The notes under the pieces: model-generated
The model's input: the letters and a program-made list of their open reading frames with translations, nothing else
Told to the model about the DNA's origin: nothing
Database searches by the model: none
Made by a program: the position numbers and the translations under genes
Source: Catonia carolina
Lineage: Eukaryota; Arthropoda; Insecta; Hemiptera; Achilidae
Assembly (NCBI GenBank): GCA_035578175.1
Contig: JAQMRL010000002.1
Coordinates: 97,256,748 to 97,320,747 of the forward strand
Length of the DNA stretch: 64,000 nucleotides
Direction of reading: 5' to 3'
Shown: positions 22,640 through 35,300 of the stretch, piece by piece
Layout of the letters: every line of letters begins with the position of its first letter
How positions within the stretch are numbered: position 1 is the stretch's first letter

Positions 22640-23370
22640 TAATACTCAGAAAAAGGAAACTGCGGTCGAATCTCTGCCACACAAATCCTGGTTGATAAAG
22701 ATGGAAAATTGGAAAAGGAGTCAAGTAAAAGGAATGCAAGCAGCTTCTTCCGAAGTGTAAGAATAATAAGAATGATACATATTTTGTGCCAATACTTACT
22801 TATGCAGTAAAAATGTGAAAGGTAGAGAGTGAAATATAGGTGGCAGAAATAAAATTCAATAGGAATATGCCAAGAAGATAGATAATATAATAAGAAAACT
22901 TAGAATGAGAAATGATGTAATTGGGGATTGAGTGCCTCTTTAAAAGGGTTAGACAGACAAAGCTATGATAGTTGTTCATATCGGTAAAAATAAAATTCAA
23001 TAGAAATATGCTAAGAAGAAAGGTAATAAGAAAAAATAGAATGAGAAATGAAGTACGTAATTAGGAAACAATTGGAGATTGTCTGCCTGTAAAAGAGGGT
23101 TGGGCAGACAAAGCTATGATTGTTTGTACATGTCAGTAGAATGAGGGAAGCTAGACTACCTAAAAGGATATTGTACTTGAATACGGAGGTAAAAAGACCA
23201 AGAATTAAGGAGATGGGTTCAGTTATGGATAAATTGGGAAAAATTTGCAATGCCAAAAGAACAGTAGAGGAGAGATGGTTCAGTGATAGAGAATGGTGGA
23301 AAGGAGTTGTGTTGGGCTCAATCAAAGGAAATTTGGAAGAGCAATAAAGAGAATGCTGATGATGATAAGT
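22640..23370 (+). mobile_element. LINE 3' end, degenerate
   Basis: It reads VSRMREARLPKRILYLNTEV then KRPRIKEMGSVMDKL and WFSDREWWKGVV. This follows the LINE tail GH..RM...R.PK..L, KRPR and dR..W. It ends GGAAGAGCAATAAAGAGAA. A second copy with the same ending lies at 27890-28395. It sits inside the long peptide-locus intron. Confidence 0.6.
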
Positions 23371-24902
23371 GTGTACTGATGGCAGGTACCAAGTACACAA
23401 CAAATAGCCTACTATCTACGTCACACGAAAATAAGCTTCAAGGACACTGCAACCAGCTGCAGTATTGCCAAATCACACACTACACCGCTGCGCACTGCAC
23501 AACCAAACAAATGCTCGATATACCTGCATCCATTGCATGAAATGTGACAATACCGGTAGATGACAACTAATAAGCAAGGGGCAACAAGGAGCTGTTAATA
23601 GTGAGTAACGTTGATGCTTATTTTCATGCGATGCAGATTATAGTACATTCAGCTACAAGTTACTGATTACACGTCTTGCACTGGATGTGGAGAGTTGCTA
23701 AAATAATTTAACATGATATTCAGCGACAAAGGCAAAAATATTTATTTATTGCACTATAGTGAGATTGATATGTGTAAATCAGTTTTTAAGATTGAAAAGT
23801 AAAAAATATAAAGAAAACATAATTAAGAAGTGCCACCCTGAACATAAACAGTGTTCTTGATGTTATTACTATTATTATTGTTATTTTGCACAATTATTAC
23901 ATCATGCATGGTGTGGTTGAACTGTGTAGTTTATCACATGTGAGCGTGCCATAGACTGCAGTAGGGAATTCTGTAGATGTAACAATTCTGGTCCTGTAGT
24001 GCCCACCACGAAAGAAGCCCGTTGTGTTTGAAGAGCTCCGTTTCAAAAACTACCAAATGGAAAAAAATTTTAACGCTACAGTAAATTAAATCCTGTTCTT
24101 TCCCGCATTTATTCATTTAACTTAACTTTTTTGTATAATATTTTGTTGGAGTTAGAGCAATTTATGCATAAAAAGTACCCAGTTCTTGGCCGGTTTTCTG
24201 TTAGTGTGCTTTTTAAAAGTCTGTTACTTTATCCAGGCTTTACATAAAAAATTGGGGTTTAACTATGATAAAAATCATAGTTTTTCTCCAATGTGAATGT
24301 TTAAAAAGTAAAATCCAATTTTCATTTGTAATATGGCGACTATTTTAAAAGAAAAGTCCTATTTTGCCTTCACATGAAGATTGGGAAATGATTTTTTGAT
24401 TGAAATATGCATTTTTACAACAGTATTGTCTTAAGTTTAGTGCTCTTGTATTTATAATTACAAATAAAACAGAAGTGGACTTGTGATGTAAATATAAAAT
24501 TTTATTAAACTGGTTGAGGAGCAATTGCTCTTCATAGTGGACTTCATTCATGGTGTGCACTATAGTAGCCTGTCAGCTCCAAACTATCAGTCTTCTATGA
24601 TGATGAGGCTAATGTCTCATCAGTAGTTCCAATTGAACTGCCAAAATAATAATCTTACTTAGTATAGTTAGTATTTCAATGTCGTAATCAGGTACGGTGT
24701 ATCACTATCGATCAGTATGCACGCACATAGTTGTAACAGAAACAGAAAAATCCTGTTCCGATCCAAGACTACTTCTTACTCTTAGTGACTCAATCTGCAA
24801 CATTCTAGGCTTCAAAGCTGTGGGACCTGTTTTCCAGTTAATGGGAAAAAGTGTCAGTACTTGCAGTTTAGAAATTAACATAATGTTAAAAAAAGTAGAG
24901 AA

Positions 24903-25640
24903 GTGAATGTATTTATTCATAATAATAGTTTAGAGCATGTAGAAACAGTGAAGTTCCTGGGAGTATCTCTAGATAGATCTTTGTCTAGAGACTTCTATAC
25001 CAATCAAAAGTTTGTAGTAAAATATCATATGGGGTATTTGCACTAAATCAAATTGCCAGATTAAATGATAAAAAATTACTAATGGCAACTTATCATGGCC
25101 TCATTCTGTCTCATATCCGTTATGGTATCCTAGTATGGGGTAATTCTAGCATGGGTAATATGAATAGGGTTTTTAAAATTCAAAAGAAAGCTATTAGGTG
25201 TGTGGAGGGAGCTAACCAGCTAACCTCATGCTGGCCACTATATAAGGAGCTTAAATTGCTTACAGTTCTCTCTCTCTAAATTTTTGAGGTGATTATGTAT
25301 GTTAGACAAAATAATTGTATGCAGAATTTCAATGTTCACAATCATAACACGAGAAACAGAAATGATTGTTATGTGGCTAATCACTCCACAAAATTGTTTG
25401 AACAAAAACCTACTTATGCAGGGAGAAAATTCATGAATAAATTACCCCAATTTTTAAAATGTTGTGAGGATTTGAATTCCTTTAAAAAGAACCTGAAAAA
25501 TTACTTGATCGGTGAAACTTTTTATAGCGTACAAGAATTTTTTTCTTGATAGTAGTGATACATTGTGTGATTATATTTCAGGTGTTATAGCTGACATGTC
25601 CTATACTCCTCCTGGAGTCTCCAGCGCGCAAAAAAAAAAT
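24903..25640 (+). mobile_element. Jockey/CR1-like LINE, 3' end copy
   Basis: Strongly similar to the 3' part of the element at 7269-9440: SHIRYGILVWGNSSMGNMNR, FKIQKKAIRC and LFEQKPTYAGRKF. It is truncated at about 24903 and ends with the same terminal stem-loop (ACTCCTCCTGGAGT) and a short poly(A) at 25630-25639. It carries an early stop after VLSL. It is dead but fairly young judging by the similarity. Confidence 0.88.
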
Positions 25641-26949
25641 TCCTAGAAGTATTTTGAAAAATTGCATTTCATACTAACACCCAATATGTCTATTAAATAC
25701 ATAAACATGAATAATTAAACATAAATATGTCTATTTCTAATACTATGCAGCATATCATTGTGAGCTTCAAGGATGGAGTTAGTGGTAGTACTGCTGGATC
25801 ACATTCTTCATGTGCTACTTATATGATTAACTCACTCATATGATCAAATTGTAATTACAGTATGTATCTATAAATATATGTTTTTTATTTATTATAGTTA
25901 TATTTTGATGATTAGTTAATTAGGTACGTATTTACTTTGTCTGTTGTCTATATATGAAATAACATTAAATTATTTTTGCTTATCTGTATGCGCAGCAACG
26001 CCTACAAGATGAGGATACAGTCAGGTAACAGGTACAGTAGGCCTACAGTACCTTTACAATTATTTATGGGACAAACAAAAAAGTAATGTCATATTCAATT
26101 AAATCATTCTACATAAAAAGTTATGTAAACTTTCCAAAAATCAAATACTTTTTAAGGAAATTTTACCTATCCTTTTTTATAATACGTTTTTAAATACTCT
26201 CAGATCATTTTTTCTTCCATTCCACTGGTGTTTCATTTTGATGTTAACAAAACTCTGATTTTCAGTACTTATTGATTTTATTGTGCAATTGTGATATTAC
26301 TTTTAAACTGTAAGGTCGTGTGAAAAGTTAAACACTTAGAGTTTTGTTAACCATGTTACCATGAAGTGTCATGAGCTAAGAGTGCCATGAATGCATGCTT
26401 GCTGCTATAACAAGCTGTTATAGAAGAGTTGCTAGCAAGTCATAAAGCCCAAAATTAAGGGTTGCTGTTTTACTTTGATAAAAAATTTAAAAGATTGAAT
26501 TTTCTCTAAAATGATAAAATTTAATGATTTTCATTACTCTTTCTTTAGCAATATAGAGAGCTTAACTGATATCCATGAAAGAATTCTTGAAGGATCTGCT
26601 GTTTTAAAATTTTTTCAAAATTACAGTATGAGTGTCCATTTTTGGAACAACGCATAAAGGTATTAAACAAACATAATAAATGCTATAACTTCTGCATTTT
26701 ATATTGTTTTTCCTGTGTTAAGTTTAACAGTAATAAGTGATTTTCTATAAAACCCTATCAAAATTCCTTTTAAAGTCAACATTCCATTTCGTGTCAAACT
26801 CAAAATGGCTGACAGGAAAAATTATAGCCTATCTGTTACAGATTTTTGCTTTAATTTAACTTTTTAGGGTGGTTAAATTTGTTGTTCATAATGTCATCAA
26901 AAGCAGTCAGATATGGTTAAAGTGTAATTGTGATGGTCCATGAAAAAGT

Positions 26950-27310
26950 TAATGGAAGTTACCTGTTTCAATTAATTTCCCAGCTGTAAGCACATAATAC
27001 TGTACATTTTTGCAGATGATCTGGTAAATGAGGGAAAGAATTAATGGATGTGAGAAAAAGAGGAAGTAAAAAAAACTATTGCAATTGTAAAATGAAGAGG
27101 TTGTTAAGTATGGTTTCTGTGAGTAAAACAGAAAAATGCTCATGAAGGAGAGATATTAGGGAAGGCAGGGATATTGAATAAGGTTAAAGAAAGGTAAGGT
27201 GCTGGAGGAAGTTTAGGGATTCACATATTTAAGAACTATTTTCTCATCAGATGGAAAATATTATAAAAGGAATTAAGTAAAAGTGTGCAAAAAGCAACTG
27301 GATTCTTCCA
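26950..27310 (+). mobile_element. LINE reverse transcriptase fragment, degenerate
   Basis: With frameshifts it shows KVLEEV.GFTYLRTIFSSDG, the YLG..I..DG segment of LINE reverse transcriptases, preceded by a degraded F..DDL. No intact frame remains. Confidence 0.5.
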
Positions 27311-27889
27311 AAGTGTGAGAAGACTTGTTTTATATCAACAAATTCCTGTTTCCTGTAAACTGAGGTTACTTTTATTCATAAAGAAATATTTATTCATTTG
27401 GACTCCACGAGGTAGTTAGAAGATAGCATAAAGAAAATAAACCCTTGAAAACTTTTTAAAAAAGGACACCAGTGCACCAGAAATTATTAGTTTCATACAG
27501 ATTTAGAGTAGGCTAAGCTATCATAACCGTTGTTACATTCCATTATAAGTATAAAAATTATTCTTGTGTTTGGGTAACTTGGGTTTTTTGTAAGTTTTCT
27601 TTTAATTTAAGATATAAATTGATGTTTTTCAAAAGTATTGTGACTTAATTTTTACAAAATTACTACATTTTTCAGGTTACAAATTTATCTGATTTAAATG
27701 GTACTTTATGAGTGGGCAGATTTGTAACCCCAACACTGGGGTAACATTGTTTCAAGCTTCAACAGTAAAAATTGGTATTTAGACCTTTTATATAAAAATA
27801 AACTAGGCATGTTGTTAAAACCTATGATTTTTTATCTGAAGGAAATGTAGACCAAAGTAACCTCGGTTTACAGTACTTTAAGAAAATTA

Positions 27890-28395
27890 TGTGTAATGCT
27901 TATTTTGTGTCAATGCTGGCTTATGCTGAAGAAACATGGACAGACAGATATAAAAAATTATGCCACATTCGATTAAATCATAAAGTAATAAAAACATAAA
28001 ATAGGCTAAGTTTTTGACTTTTTGTCTTCCTTTCACCTAAAGGAAAAAAGTAGAATGCTGCTGGCAGAAATGAAGTTTAAAAGGAGTATGTTAGTAGTGA
28101 CAAGAAGAGATAGAGTTATAAATGGATAGACAAAGCCAAGATGGTTTGGACATGTCAGTAGAATGGAGGAGGTTAAGCTACCTAAAATGGTGCTGTACTT
28201 GGAGATGGTGGGAAAACCAACAATACAGACCAAGATTGAAGTGAATAGGTTGATTCATAGATGAAGCTGGAGAAAGATTTGATACCAAGAGAGTAATTAA
28301 AAAAGATCTTCAGCTATTAAGAGAGGTGGAGAGGAGTTAGATTGACCTCAACCTGAGGAAACTTGGAAGAGGAATAAAGAATAAGTATGAATAAC
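27890..28395 (+). mobile_element. LINE 3' end, degenerate, second copy
   Basis: It reads WFGHVSRMEEVKLPKMVLYL and ends GGAAGAGGAATAAAGAATAA. It is homologous to 22640-23370. It lies just downstream (in transcript direction) of peptide exon A. Confidence 0.6.
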
Positions 28396-28596
28396 AATGA
28401 TGTGCACATCAGCTTACAGCGACCGTTAATATAAAACTCAGGAGTACATGTGGTTTAATAGCCACTTTTTCTGTGACCTACGACAAAATATTACAAAGTA
28501 AAGAATTCCTACCTGATTAATATTTTGCAAATTACATAAAATAATACATATATAAAAAATCAGGTGTAAATTAAAAAAGGAGTCATGAAAATAAAC

Positions 28597-28602
28597 TTTA
28601 TT
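28597..28602 (-). terminator. Poly(A) signal of cationic peptide terminal exon A
   Basis: AATAAA on the - strand about 106 nt past the exon A stop, in the context TTTAATAAAGTTTA shared with exon B. Confidence 0.6.
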
Positions 28603-28707
28603 AAAAAGATAATAATTAATACATAAGTTTACAAAAGCATATTTTTCATTTACTCAATGATTGCTAGTAAGAATGGAATGAACTATAATCTATTTTGGAA
28701 ATTCTTT

Positions 28708-28826
28708 TTAACCACGATGCCTCCTTCTCGCTGCCTGAGCCCAACGCATACCATGTCTTATACCTCTTACCAAAAAACGGTATGGAAAAAATCTTGGATT
28801 TCGAACAGAACCATCGCCAATTTCTT
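28708..28826 (-). CDS. Cationic secreted peptide, alternative terminal exon A
   Basis: - strand exon with acceptor TTATTTTGTAG. AA completes a Glu codon when joined to the signal exon at 41713, followed by 38 codons and TAA. After EIGDGSVRNPR it runs through FFPYRFLVRGIRHGMRW to an Arg/His-rich end (RRRHRG). Ten Arg in about 38 residues make it strongly basic. The terminal Gly could give an amide. It shares start phase, propeptide motif and poly(A) context with exon B, and phase and motif with exon C. I see no named family. Antimicrobial, venom or salivary roles are all possible. Confidence 0.62.
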
Positions 28827-29999
28827 CTACAAAATAAAAATACAAAATTAGTAAATAAATATTTATATCTTAAACAAAAGCTAGGTGTTAAATTAATTGT
28901 GAAAGGATGCAATTTTTAGACTTTTTCTGTTACGAAATTAACAGAGAAAAATATAAATTACAATTCATTTGAGAGAATATATAGTGTTTAATTGAATAGA
29001 AAGGGTGCTAAATCATAAAGTAATAAAAACATAAAATAGGCTAAGTTTTTGATTTTTGTCAAAAATTTATGATTTAGTATTAGGAAAGGGTAATAAAACA
29101 CAGATCAACAAAATTGTCGTTGGCAACATAAGACCAGGTGCTGAAAAGACAGACACCAAGTCGCTACAGCTCATAGATAGTTTAATTTTTTTTTCCCTTC
29201 CGCCTGCAGTATAGATGTTAAAAATTAAAAGGGGGTTTTAATAACTGATGATTACTGTTTAAATTTATTCTAAACATATTTTCATTATTAAAGACTACGG
29301 CGACAAAGTTAACAACTAGTCAAAATTTAAATTGTTAATCACATTTGGTAATTGAATCAAAATTACTCCAGGTAGAACTTCAGCACTGAAAACAATTGCA
29401 GAGCCATAACTGCTTGATTTTTTTATACAAATGAAATACTATTGGTTTTAAAGTACTTGACGCACCTACGTTGTTAGAACACACACAGGCTCAAAAGCGC
29501 ACTGTGGCAATTTTTAACCGGGATTTTTTTTGGAAGTAGTCTATTAGGAAGTAGTCTAATACAAGTAGGCCCTACGGTCTCGTAATTGTTATAGTCTAAA
29601 ATAAAGAATAAAAAAACATGAGTTTAACAACTATTTGATACGTCTGCTACCTAAAAAAAAATTATAAACAAGAATTAACCTCGTTGGATCTAAATGTAAT
29701 AAACATCATTAAACAAACATCTGACTCTTAGCAGATTTATGTCTTGTAGTAGTGGGGGGAATCTAATAACGTTGGTTGGCTCACTGGCTCACTGTGGGTG
29801 TTTATCCCTTCTATGTTCAGCACAATAAACCCGCAAACATCAAAAGTATGATTATGTTCTCAAGCGATAATAAGATACGTGTAATAAAAAAACACCAATA
29901 CACTAGATAACTCTTATCTAATTAAAAAAAGTCAATAGGTTATTTCGGACATCAATGGATCTTACATCATTTGCGATATAAATATGTTGGGCTAAAATA

Positions 30000-30330
30000 A
30001 ATAGTTCTGTTTCTTATCACATGATCAGCCAATTAAATGACTGAATCATTTAAGAACAGAAGAAGTAGAGGTGCAAAAGACACTAATCAGAGTTGTCTCC
30101 TCTGAAAGTAATGAATTTCATTATACAGCCAGACCCTGTGGTGAATGAAGTTAAAGTGTCATTTGCAGATTGAAAAATATGTGCTTTTCAGAGGGCCTGG
30201 CATGCTGATAAGCGTACTTTTCCACTTAGTGAGGAAGGCACGGTAAACCACCTCACTCCTCGTTTTACTTAGTAAAACCTCTACAGGTTCAAAACAGCCT
30301 TTCGGCTATGACCTAAAACCAACACATAAA
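30000..30330 (+). mobile_element. Interspersed repeat family V, copy 1 (SINE-like)
   Basis: About 320 bp closely similar to 61300-61635. Shared blocks include AGTTCTGTTTCTTAT, CAGAGTTGTCTCCTCTGA, GAGGGCCTGGCAT and CCACCTCACTCCTCGTTTT. No long open frame or terminal inverted repeats are present. It is probably a SINE or a LINE tail. Confidence 0.7.
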
Positions 30331-31038
30331 TATATTAATGCATACACACTTTCTTCAGCTTGTCATGATAAGCTGACGTTAAATGCATGATTTACCGTGC
30401 TTCCCAACAAATTTGACGTATAGGGAAATTAACACTGGACAATGTAGTCCCAGCAATAATCAAATTATAAGGATATAATCTTACTTTTATTACTCCAGTC
30501 GTTTGGAAAGAGAAAAAATTAGTCTACTAAAGATTTTAATAGCTAATAATTTAAATATTAATAAATTAAGGCAAAAATGTTAATCGATTTCGATATAGCG
30601 CGGTAGGCTACATACAAAAGAAACATTTCGCGGAAGTTGATGTTCATTCAGTAAATGAGCGCGTTTAAACGTCTATTGAAATTTTACGTCTAATATGATC
30701 GTTCAAGAGTCATGATTATTTTCGAATCCCACACTAGCCAAACATTTTTTTATTTTGTTTTTTTGCTAAATATTTTTATAAAAAATAATTATAAATAATT
30801 TGTTAACTTAATACATCTAATCTGATTACTATTCAATAAAATCGTAAAATGTATTTCTGTTGTTAACTCTTTATATTTTATAAGTTATTCGAGATGGGTT
30901 GTAGTCACTAGTCAGTCAGATTTAGAAGTCATTTAGCAACTTTTTCATTGGATGTTGCGTGAGCCACTGTTATGATTGTGGGACGTTATACTAACGAGAA
31001 AAAACAATTTTATGAATATTAAAAATCCCACCGGGATT

Positions 31039-31142
31039 TTAGACCCACCGGGTTGGTCTAGAGGTAAAGTCATCGCCGCGAGTCAGCTGTTTAACAGCTG
31101 ATTTTCGGAGACGAGGGCTCCTGGTTTAAATCCTAGTAAAAT
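31039..31142 (+). mobile_element. SINE family III head (split copy)
   Basis: ACCCACCGGGTTGGTCTAGA...GGTTTAAATCCTAGTAAA matches the head of the full copy at 63451. The body continues only at 31437, so about 295 bp separate the two halves. Confidence 0.75.
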
Positions 31143-31436
31143 AATGACGTCACTGAGCATGCGCATTATATCAAAATGTGTACACGCTGATTAAAAAGTA
31201 ACAACAAAATACTTTCAAAAGTATTTAAATACGAAATACTTTTAAAAGTATTTTTATAAATGAAATTATTAGGCCTACATCATATCATGACTGATGTTTT
31301 TAGTACTTTAAGTGCTTATAATTTAAAAAATAGTTAACTTAATAGGAATACGACATCCGTAAAGTCGCGGACTCTAGCGTGCACCCTGTGGTAGGTGGCT
31401 TTTGTTTGTTGACAGTAGGAGCAAACAGAACGGCTG

Positions 31437-31680
31437 AACTATAGTTACTTTTATACGGATTTGAATACTAGACAGTGGTCACCGGTGTACTTTGATGATT
31501 GGGGTTCAATTAATCATACTCTCTCAGGAATAGTCGGCCTGGGTCTGTACAAGACTACACCTCGTTTACACGGCATAAACATCATCTTCATCTCATTGGG
31601 TCATGGGGTTGCTTATTGTTCTAAATTGAACAGATTGCAACGTACACACATTAGAAATTAATATAAAAATCGCAATTATA
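31437..31680 (+). mobile_element. SINE family III body (split copy)
   Basis: AGTTACTTTTATACGGATTT...ACTCTCTCAGGAATAGTCGG...TTGAACAGATTGCAACGTAC matches 63550-63786. It is separated from its head (31039-31142) by inserted or duplicated sequence. Confidence 0.75.
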
Positions 31681-32171
31681 CATTCGAATGTTTTTTTTAT
31701 TATTTAATTGAGTTAATCCAACCACAATTAATCTAACAACGATCATTTAACAAAAAAAACAAAACAGAACATAATAAAAAATTGTTTTATAAGTGTGGGA
31801 TTTGAGCTCACGACTCTCATATGGCAGTATTAAAAGATAAATTGTAAGTGACGTCTAAACGTGCGCAGCTACTGAACAGACATTGACGTACGCAAAATTT
31901 TTCTAATGTAAGTACCGCGCTATATCGGAATTAAATATTATTTTGTCTTTTATTCATTAATAATTAAATTATTAGCTCTGTCAAGAGCTAAGCCTGTCTC
32001 TCGAAATCGGTTTGTTAGCCTAGAAATTGAAATTTTTCTGGTGGAGGAACATCAACAAATTTAATTTGAAATGATTCTTTCACTCTCGCGTACGATTTCG
32101 TGGGAAAATACTGTTTAAGAATGAAAAACCTTTATTCTAGTAAAAGACTTTATTCTGTTCGTAACACATTC

Positions 32172-32345
32172 CCGGCCGCATTGGCGTAGTTGGTAACGTG
32201 CTCGCCTCTCATCATGCGATCTTGGGTTCGAATCCCATTCAGGCACGGCATATTTTTATACTTTACAAAAAATCATTTCATCCTTCACCGTCTGCATTAG
32301 CAGTAATTGCAGAACAGTCGGACGTTAAACCAAAAAAAGTAAAAA
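32172..32345 (+). mobile_element. tRNA-derived SINE, family I
   Basis: Head GGCCGCATTGGCGTAGTTGG (A box) and GGGTTCGAATCCC (B box) followed by GGCACGGCATATTTTTATAC. The body GTCTGCATTAGCAGTAATTG ends in CGGACGTTAAACC and an A-rich tail. The body is far too long for a tRNA gene. Confidence 0.85.
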
Positions 32346-33247
32346 ATGTTCGTAACACGACCAGAAACGACACAAAATTTTACACAGCTCAAGGAGAATC
32401 AACTTACACTGCCGTATCTATACCAGTTGAGTAGGGCTACCAACTTCGTGTCACAAAACAAAATTTCCCTTTCTTAAAAAAAAAAATACCAAATATTAAC
32501 AATTGGGTAACAGGACTAAAAATCACTCTGTATTAAAATCTTTTGTAGACCCAATTGTATTCTGTTCCCAAACGACTAGAGTAATAAAAGTAAGATTACA
32601 CCCTTATAATAAGTTATATGTAGATAGTACATTATCTAATGTTAAGTTTCCTATACGTCAGATTTATTGGGAAGCACGGTATATGTATGTATAGTATGTT
32701 GCAACTTATACACGATATTCGAAAGGACCTCTTGACTTTTTTAATCAAGTGAGCATCATTTAGTGTGTAGGCTATTTGGTAGTTTTTTCTACATTATATA
32801 ATTATTACTCCTAAACACAGAAAAATGTTTAACAAAATAATAAAATATGTGTTAGTATTTGTATGAAAGAAATTTCAAAAATAATGACCATTTTCATCAT
32901 AAAATATAATTACAAATCATAGCGGGTCGAGGTAGATATTTTCTTCTATGCACAACGTATTCGTACACTAATAATCTCATTATTAATGCATTAATAATCT
33001 CTTATTAGAGCCAATTTTATGATAATTTTTATTTAACTCTTGCATTGTTGACTGTATAGTGTAATTTAAATAGTGTACTGATTAAAAGTTTACTTTAATT
33101 TGTAAGATATCTTTAGTTTGTTTGTTTTATAGACAGTAAACGCCATAAAATTAGATTTAACAAAGCACCTAAGACTAAACTTACCAAAAACTCCTATTGG
33201 TGTCAGACTCAATATTTCCATATATTATTCGAATTTTGAGAAACATG

Positions 33248-33343
33248 TTTCCGCTATCTAATATTTAAGTTATGCACTTTAACGATACCCAAAATTAGGT
33301 ATCGTGTAAAGAATTCACCTAACTTAAGTATTAGCAACGGAAA
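33248..33343. repeat. Short imperfect hairpin element
   Basis: GTTTCCGCTATCTAATATTT...ACGATACC is mirrored by GGTATCGT...AAGTATTAGCAACGGAAAC. About 45-bp arms with almost no loop. Possibly a small MITE. Confidence 0.55.
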
Positions 33344-34009
33344 CTCAAAAATGTAAAACAAAAAATGAATTGAACCGGTAACTATTACAGCTCTTGATTA
33401 GACCTAGCTCTTAAGGCGGAAATTAGGCTACACCTGAGTCAGTTTTTCAGGTTTTCTCCAAAATTTTACCCGAAAACCCAATTTCTTACCGGTTATGTAA
33501 TTATATAAATAAAATTGATTTTGTTTGAACAATTTTCCAAAACACCGGAAATTTAGTTCCTCTATGTTGGATCAATCAAATAAACACCCAAAAATAAGTT
33601 CTGCTGTCAATTACGGTATTACGCAAACACCACTGAAGAATATTCAATGAATTTCGGTACACGATCAAACTGAATAGAGGATATAACGTTTTCATTATGA
33701 CATTATTATTGGGGGCTGTGTAGAAAGAAAGTTGGTCAAAACAATCCGCATAATTTTATTATTAGTGGTTATATAAAAAAACATCATTAGGCCTATACAA
33801 AGTTTTAAAACAGAAGTATAAAAAGTATGTTAAGTAAATACGTTTTGTTAAGATATTTTTCATAACAACGGGGATATTTTCAATTTTAAATTTCGTAAAA
33901 GTACAATAAAATATTGTAACAGGATCGAAGAGCAGACGAGATTGCGCACGAAGGTTCCAGAATTCCATTCATGGCGATAATTAGGGAATAATAAAAATAG
34001 CAATAGTGA

Positions 34010-34765
34010 ATGACAGTTTTACAATGATGACCATAAAGGTGTGTCTATTCACAAAAGTTGTAAAAACTATCGTGTAGTACGCCTATTATAAAAGTTCAGG
34101 TATACTATTGTGTACAGCTATTTTTATGAAGTTGTTTATGAGGTTGTTTACGTTTTCTATTTACAACAGTTGACTTGTTAACAAAGGGATTTTTCTAGCA
34201 CTCATTAATAAAAAGATATTATTTTTGTACTTTATGATTTCTCTACTTTGTTCTGGAACGATCTTTGTGAATGGTATAAAAGGAGACCCCCGAGCGCGGT
34301 CCAGTCAGTATTCGTGTGATCTTTGCCGTACGATTATCGGGGTGTGTATTTACAGGTTACACATCCGAGTATTGTAGTGATTCAAGATTGTTATACCGTC
34401 TCTTTGTTGTGAGTGTATTGTAAAGTTAATGTGTAGTTTTGTGAGTTCAGTTTGTGTTTTGTATGTTAGTGTAATCTATAAAAGTGATTGTAAGTAAGCT
34501 AAGTAAGCTATTTATTGTTTGTTATTTATCTTAAGTGAATTATTAAATCATTTATTGTATTGCTTAGTTATAATTAGTTTAATCATTTATTTTGTAATCT
34601 TTTAGTGAAATAAATATCTGTAATTGTAAACTTTAGTGTATTAATTATTTAATAACCTAGATCCCGAAACGGACCTTAGCAATAAGTGTCACAATATATT
34701 CTGCCACAATTACGATTACTACACTCTTACACGACATTCTGTGTTAGTGGCAGCGTAACCGGGTT
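34010..34765 (+). mobile_element. Gypsy-type LTR with promoter and primer-binding-like leader, incomplete
   Basis: Core promoter GGTATAAAAGGAGACC near 34273 is followed about 30 bp later by an initiator-like TCAGTATTCGTGTG. An AATAAA lies near 34607. After ACACGACA at 34728-34737 comes TTAGTGGCAGCGTAACCGGG, like the leader and primer-binding site after gypsy 5' LTRs. No gag or pol follows, because LINE sequence starts at about 34770. Exact LTR ends are not determined. Confidence 0.5.
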
Positions 34766-34769
34766 CCAG

Positions 34770-35300
34770 CTCAGTAGGCCTGCTTTCTGAAGCAAAATTT
34801 GAGTTCGGGTGCCCATTCCCTTCCATACTCGAACAGTTGGTCGAAAATTTTCTCAGTAACAAATATGCTAAACTGCGGTGGAAGGAACATGTTAAAAAGA
34901 AAAACAAGAACTCGAATTAAAATGTAAGAAAATATACTAGTTAATAGGTAGGAGGAAGTCGGTCCTGTCAACTTTAACAAATCGTTAATTTATAAACAGG
35001 TGTTAAAACCATTTTGGACTAACGGTATTCAGCTCTGGGGCTGTACGTAATCCAATAATATGAAAATAATACAAAGGTTTCAAAATAAAGTCCTAACAAA
35101 TATTATCGATGAGGAAAAGATTTGCAAGGAGTCACGAAAACCGACTTCTACGTCATGTGAATGTTGAGGCGCTGCAACTCCTCAATAACTCAGACAAATG
35201 AAAAAACTTAAGCGCCAGAAAACATTCGAATTGGTTTGATTTAGGAGATCTTATGGCTAATGTCTATCTTGCAATCATTTACGAATAATCAATTGTAATA
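34770..35300 (+). mobile_element. Jockey-like LINE C-terminal fragment
   Basis: With frameshifts it reads LIYKQVLKPFWTNGIQLWGC then MKIIQRFQNKVLTNIID. This is the hallmark tail of Jockey reverse transcriptases (YK..L.P...YGIQ.WG......IQR.Q.K.LR.I). It is inactive. Confidence 0.65.

Larger units (their letters stand above)
30541..31979. mobile_element. Foldback element with about 195-bp inverted arms, split SINE inside
   Basis: The left arm (about 30541-30735) and right arm (about 31785-31979) are imperfect reverse complements. Shared blocks are AGCTAATAATTTAA, CGATATAGCGCGGTA, TCAGTAAATGAGCGC / TCAGTAGCTGCGCAC, and TTCGAATCCCACACT / CTCAAATCCCACACT. The B-box-like AATCCCACAC in each arm suggests that the arms are inverted tRNA-like units. 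The interior holds the two halves of a family III SINE. Confidence 0.7.

Noticed and set aside
34719..34980. Two overlapping - strand open frames.
   Set aside because: They are antisense shadows of LTR-leader and Jockey-like LINE sequence on the + strand.
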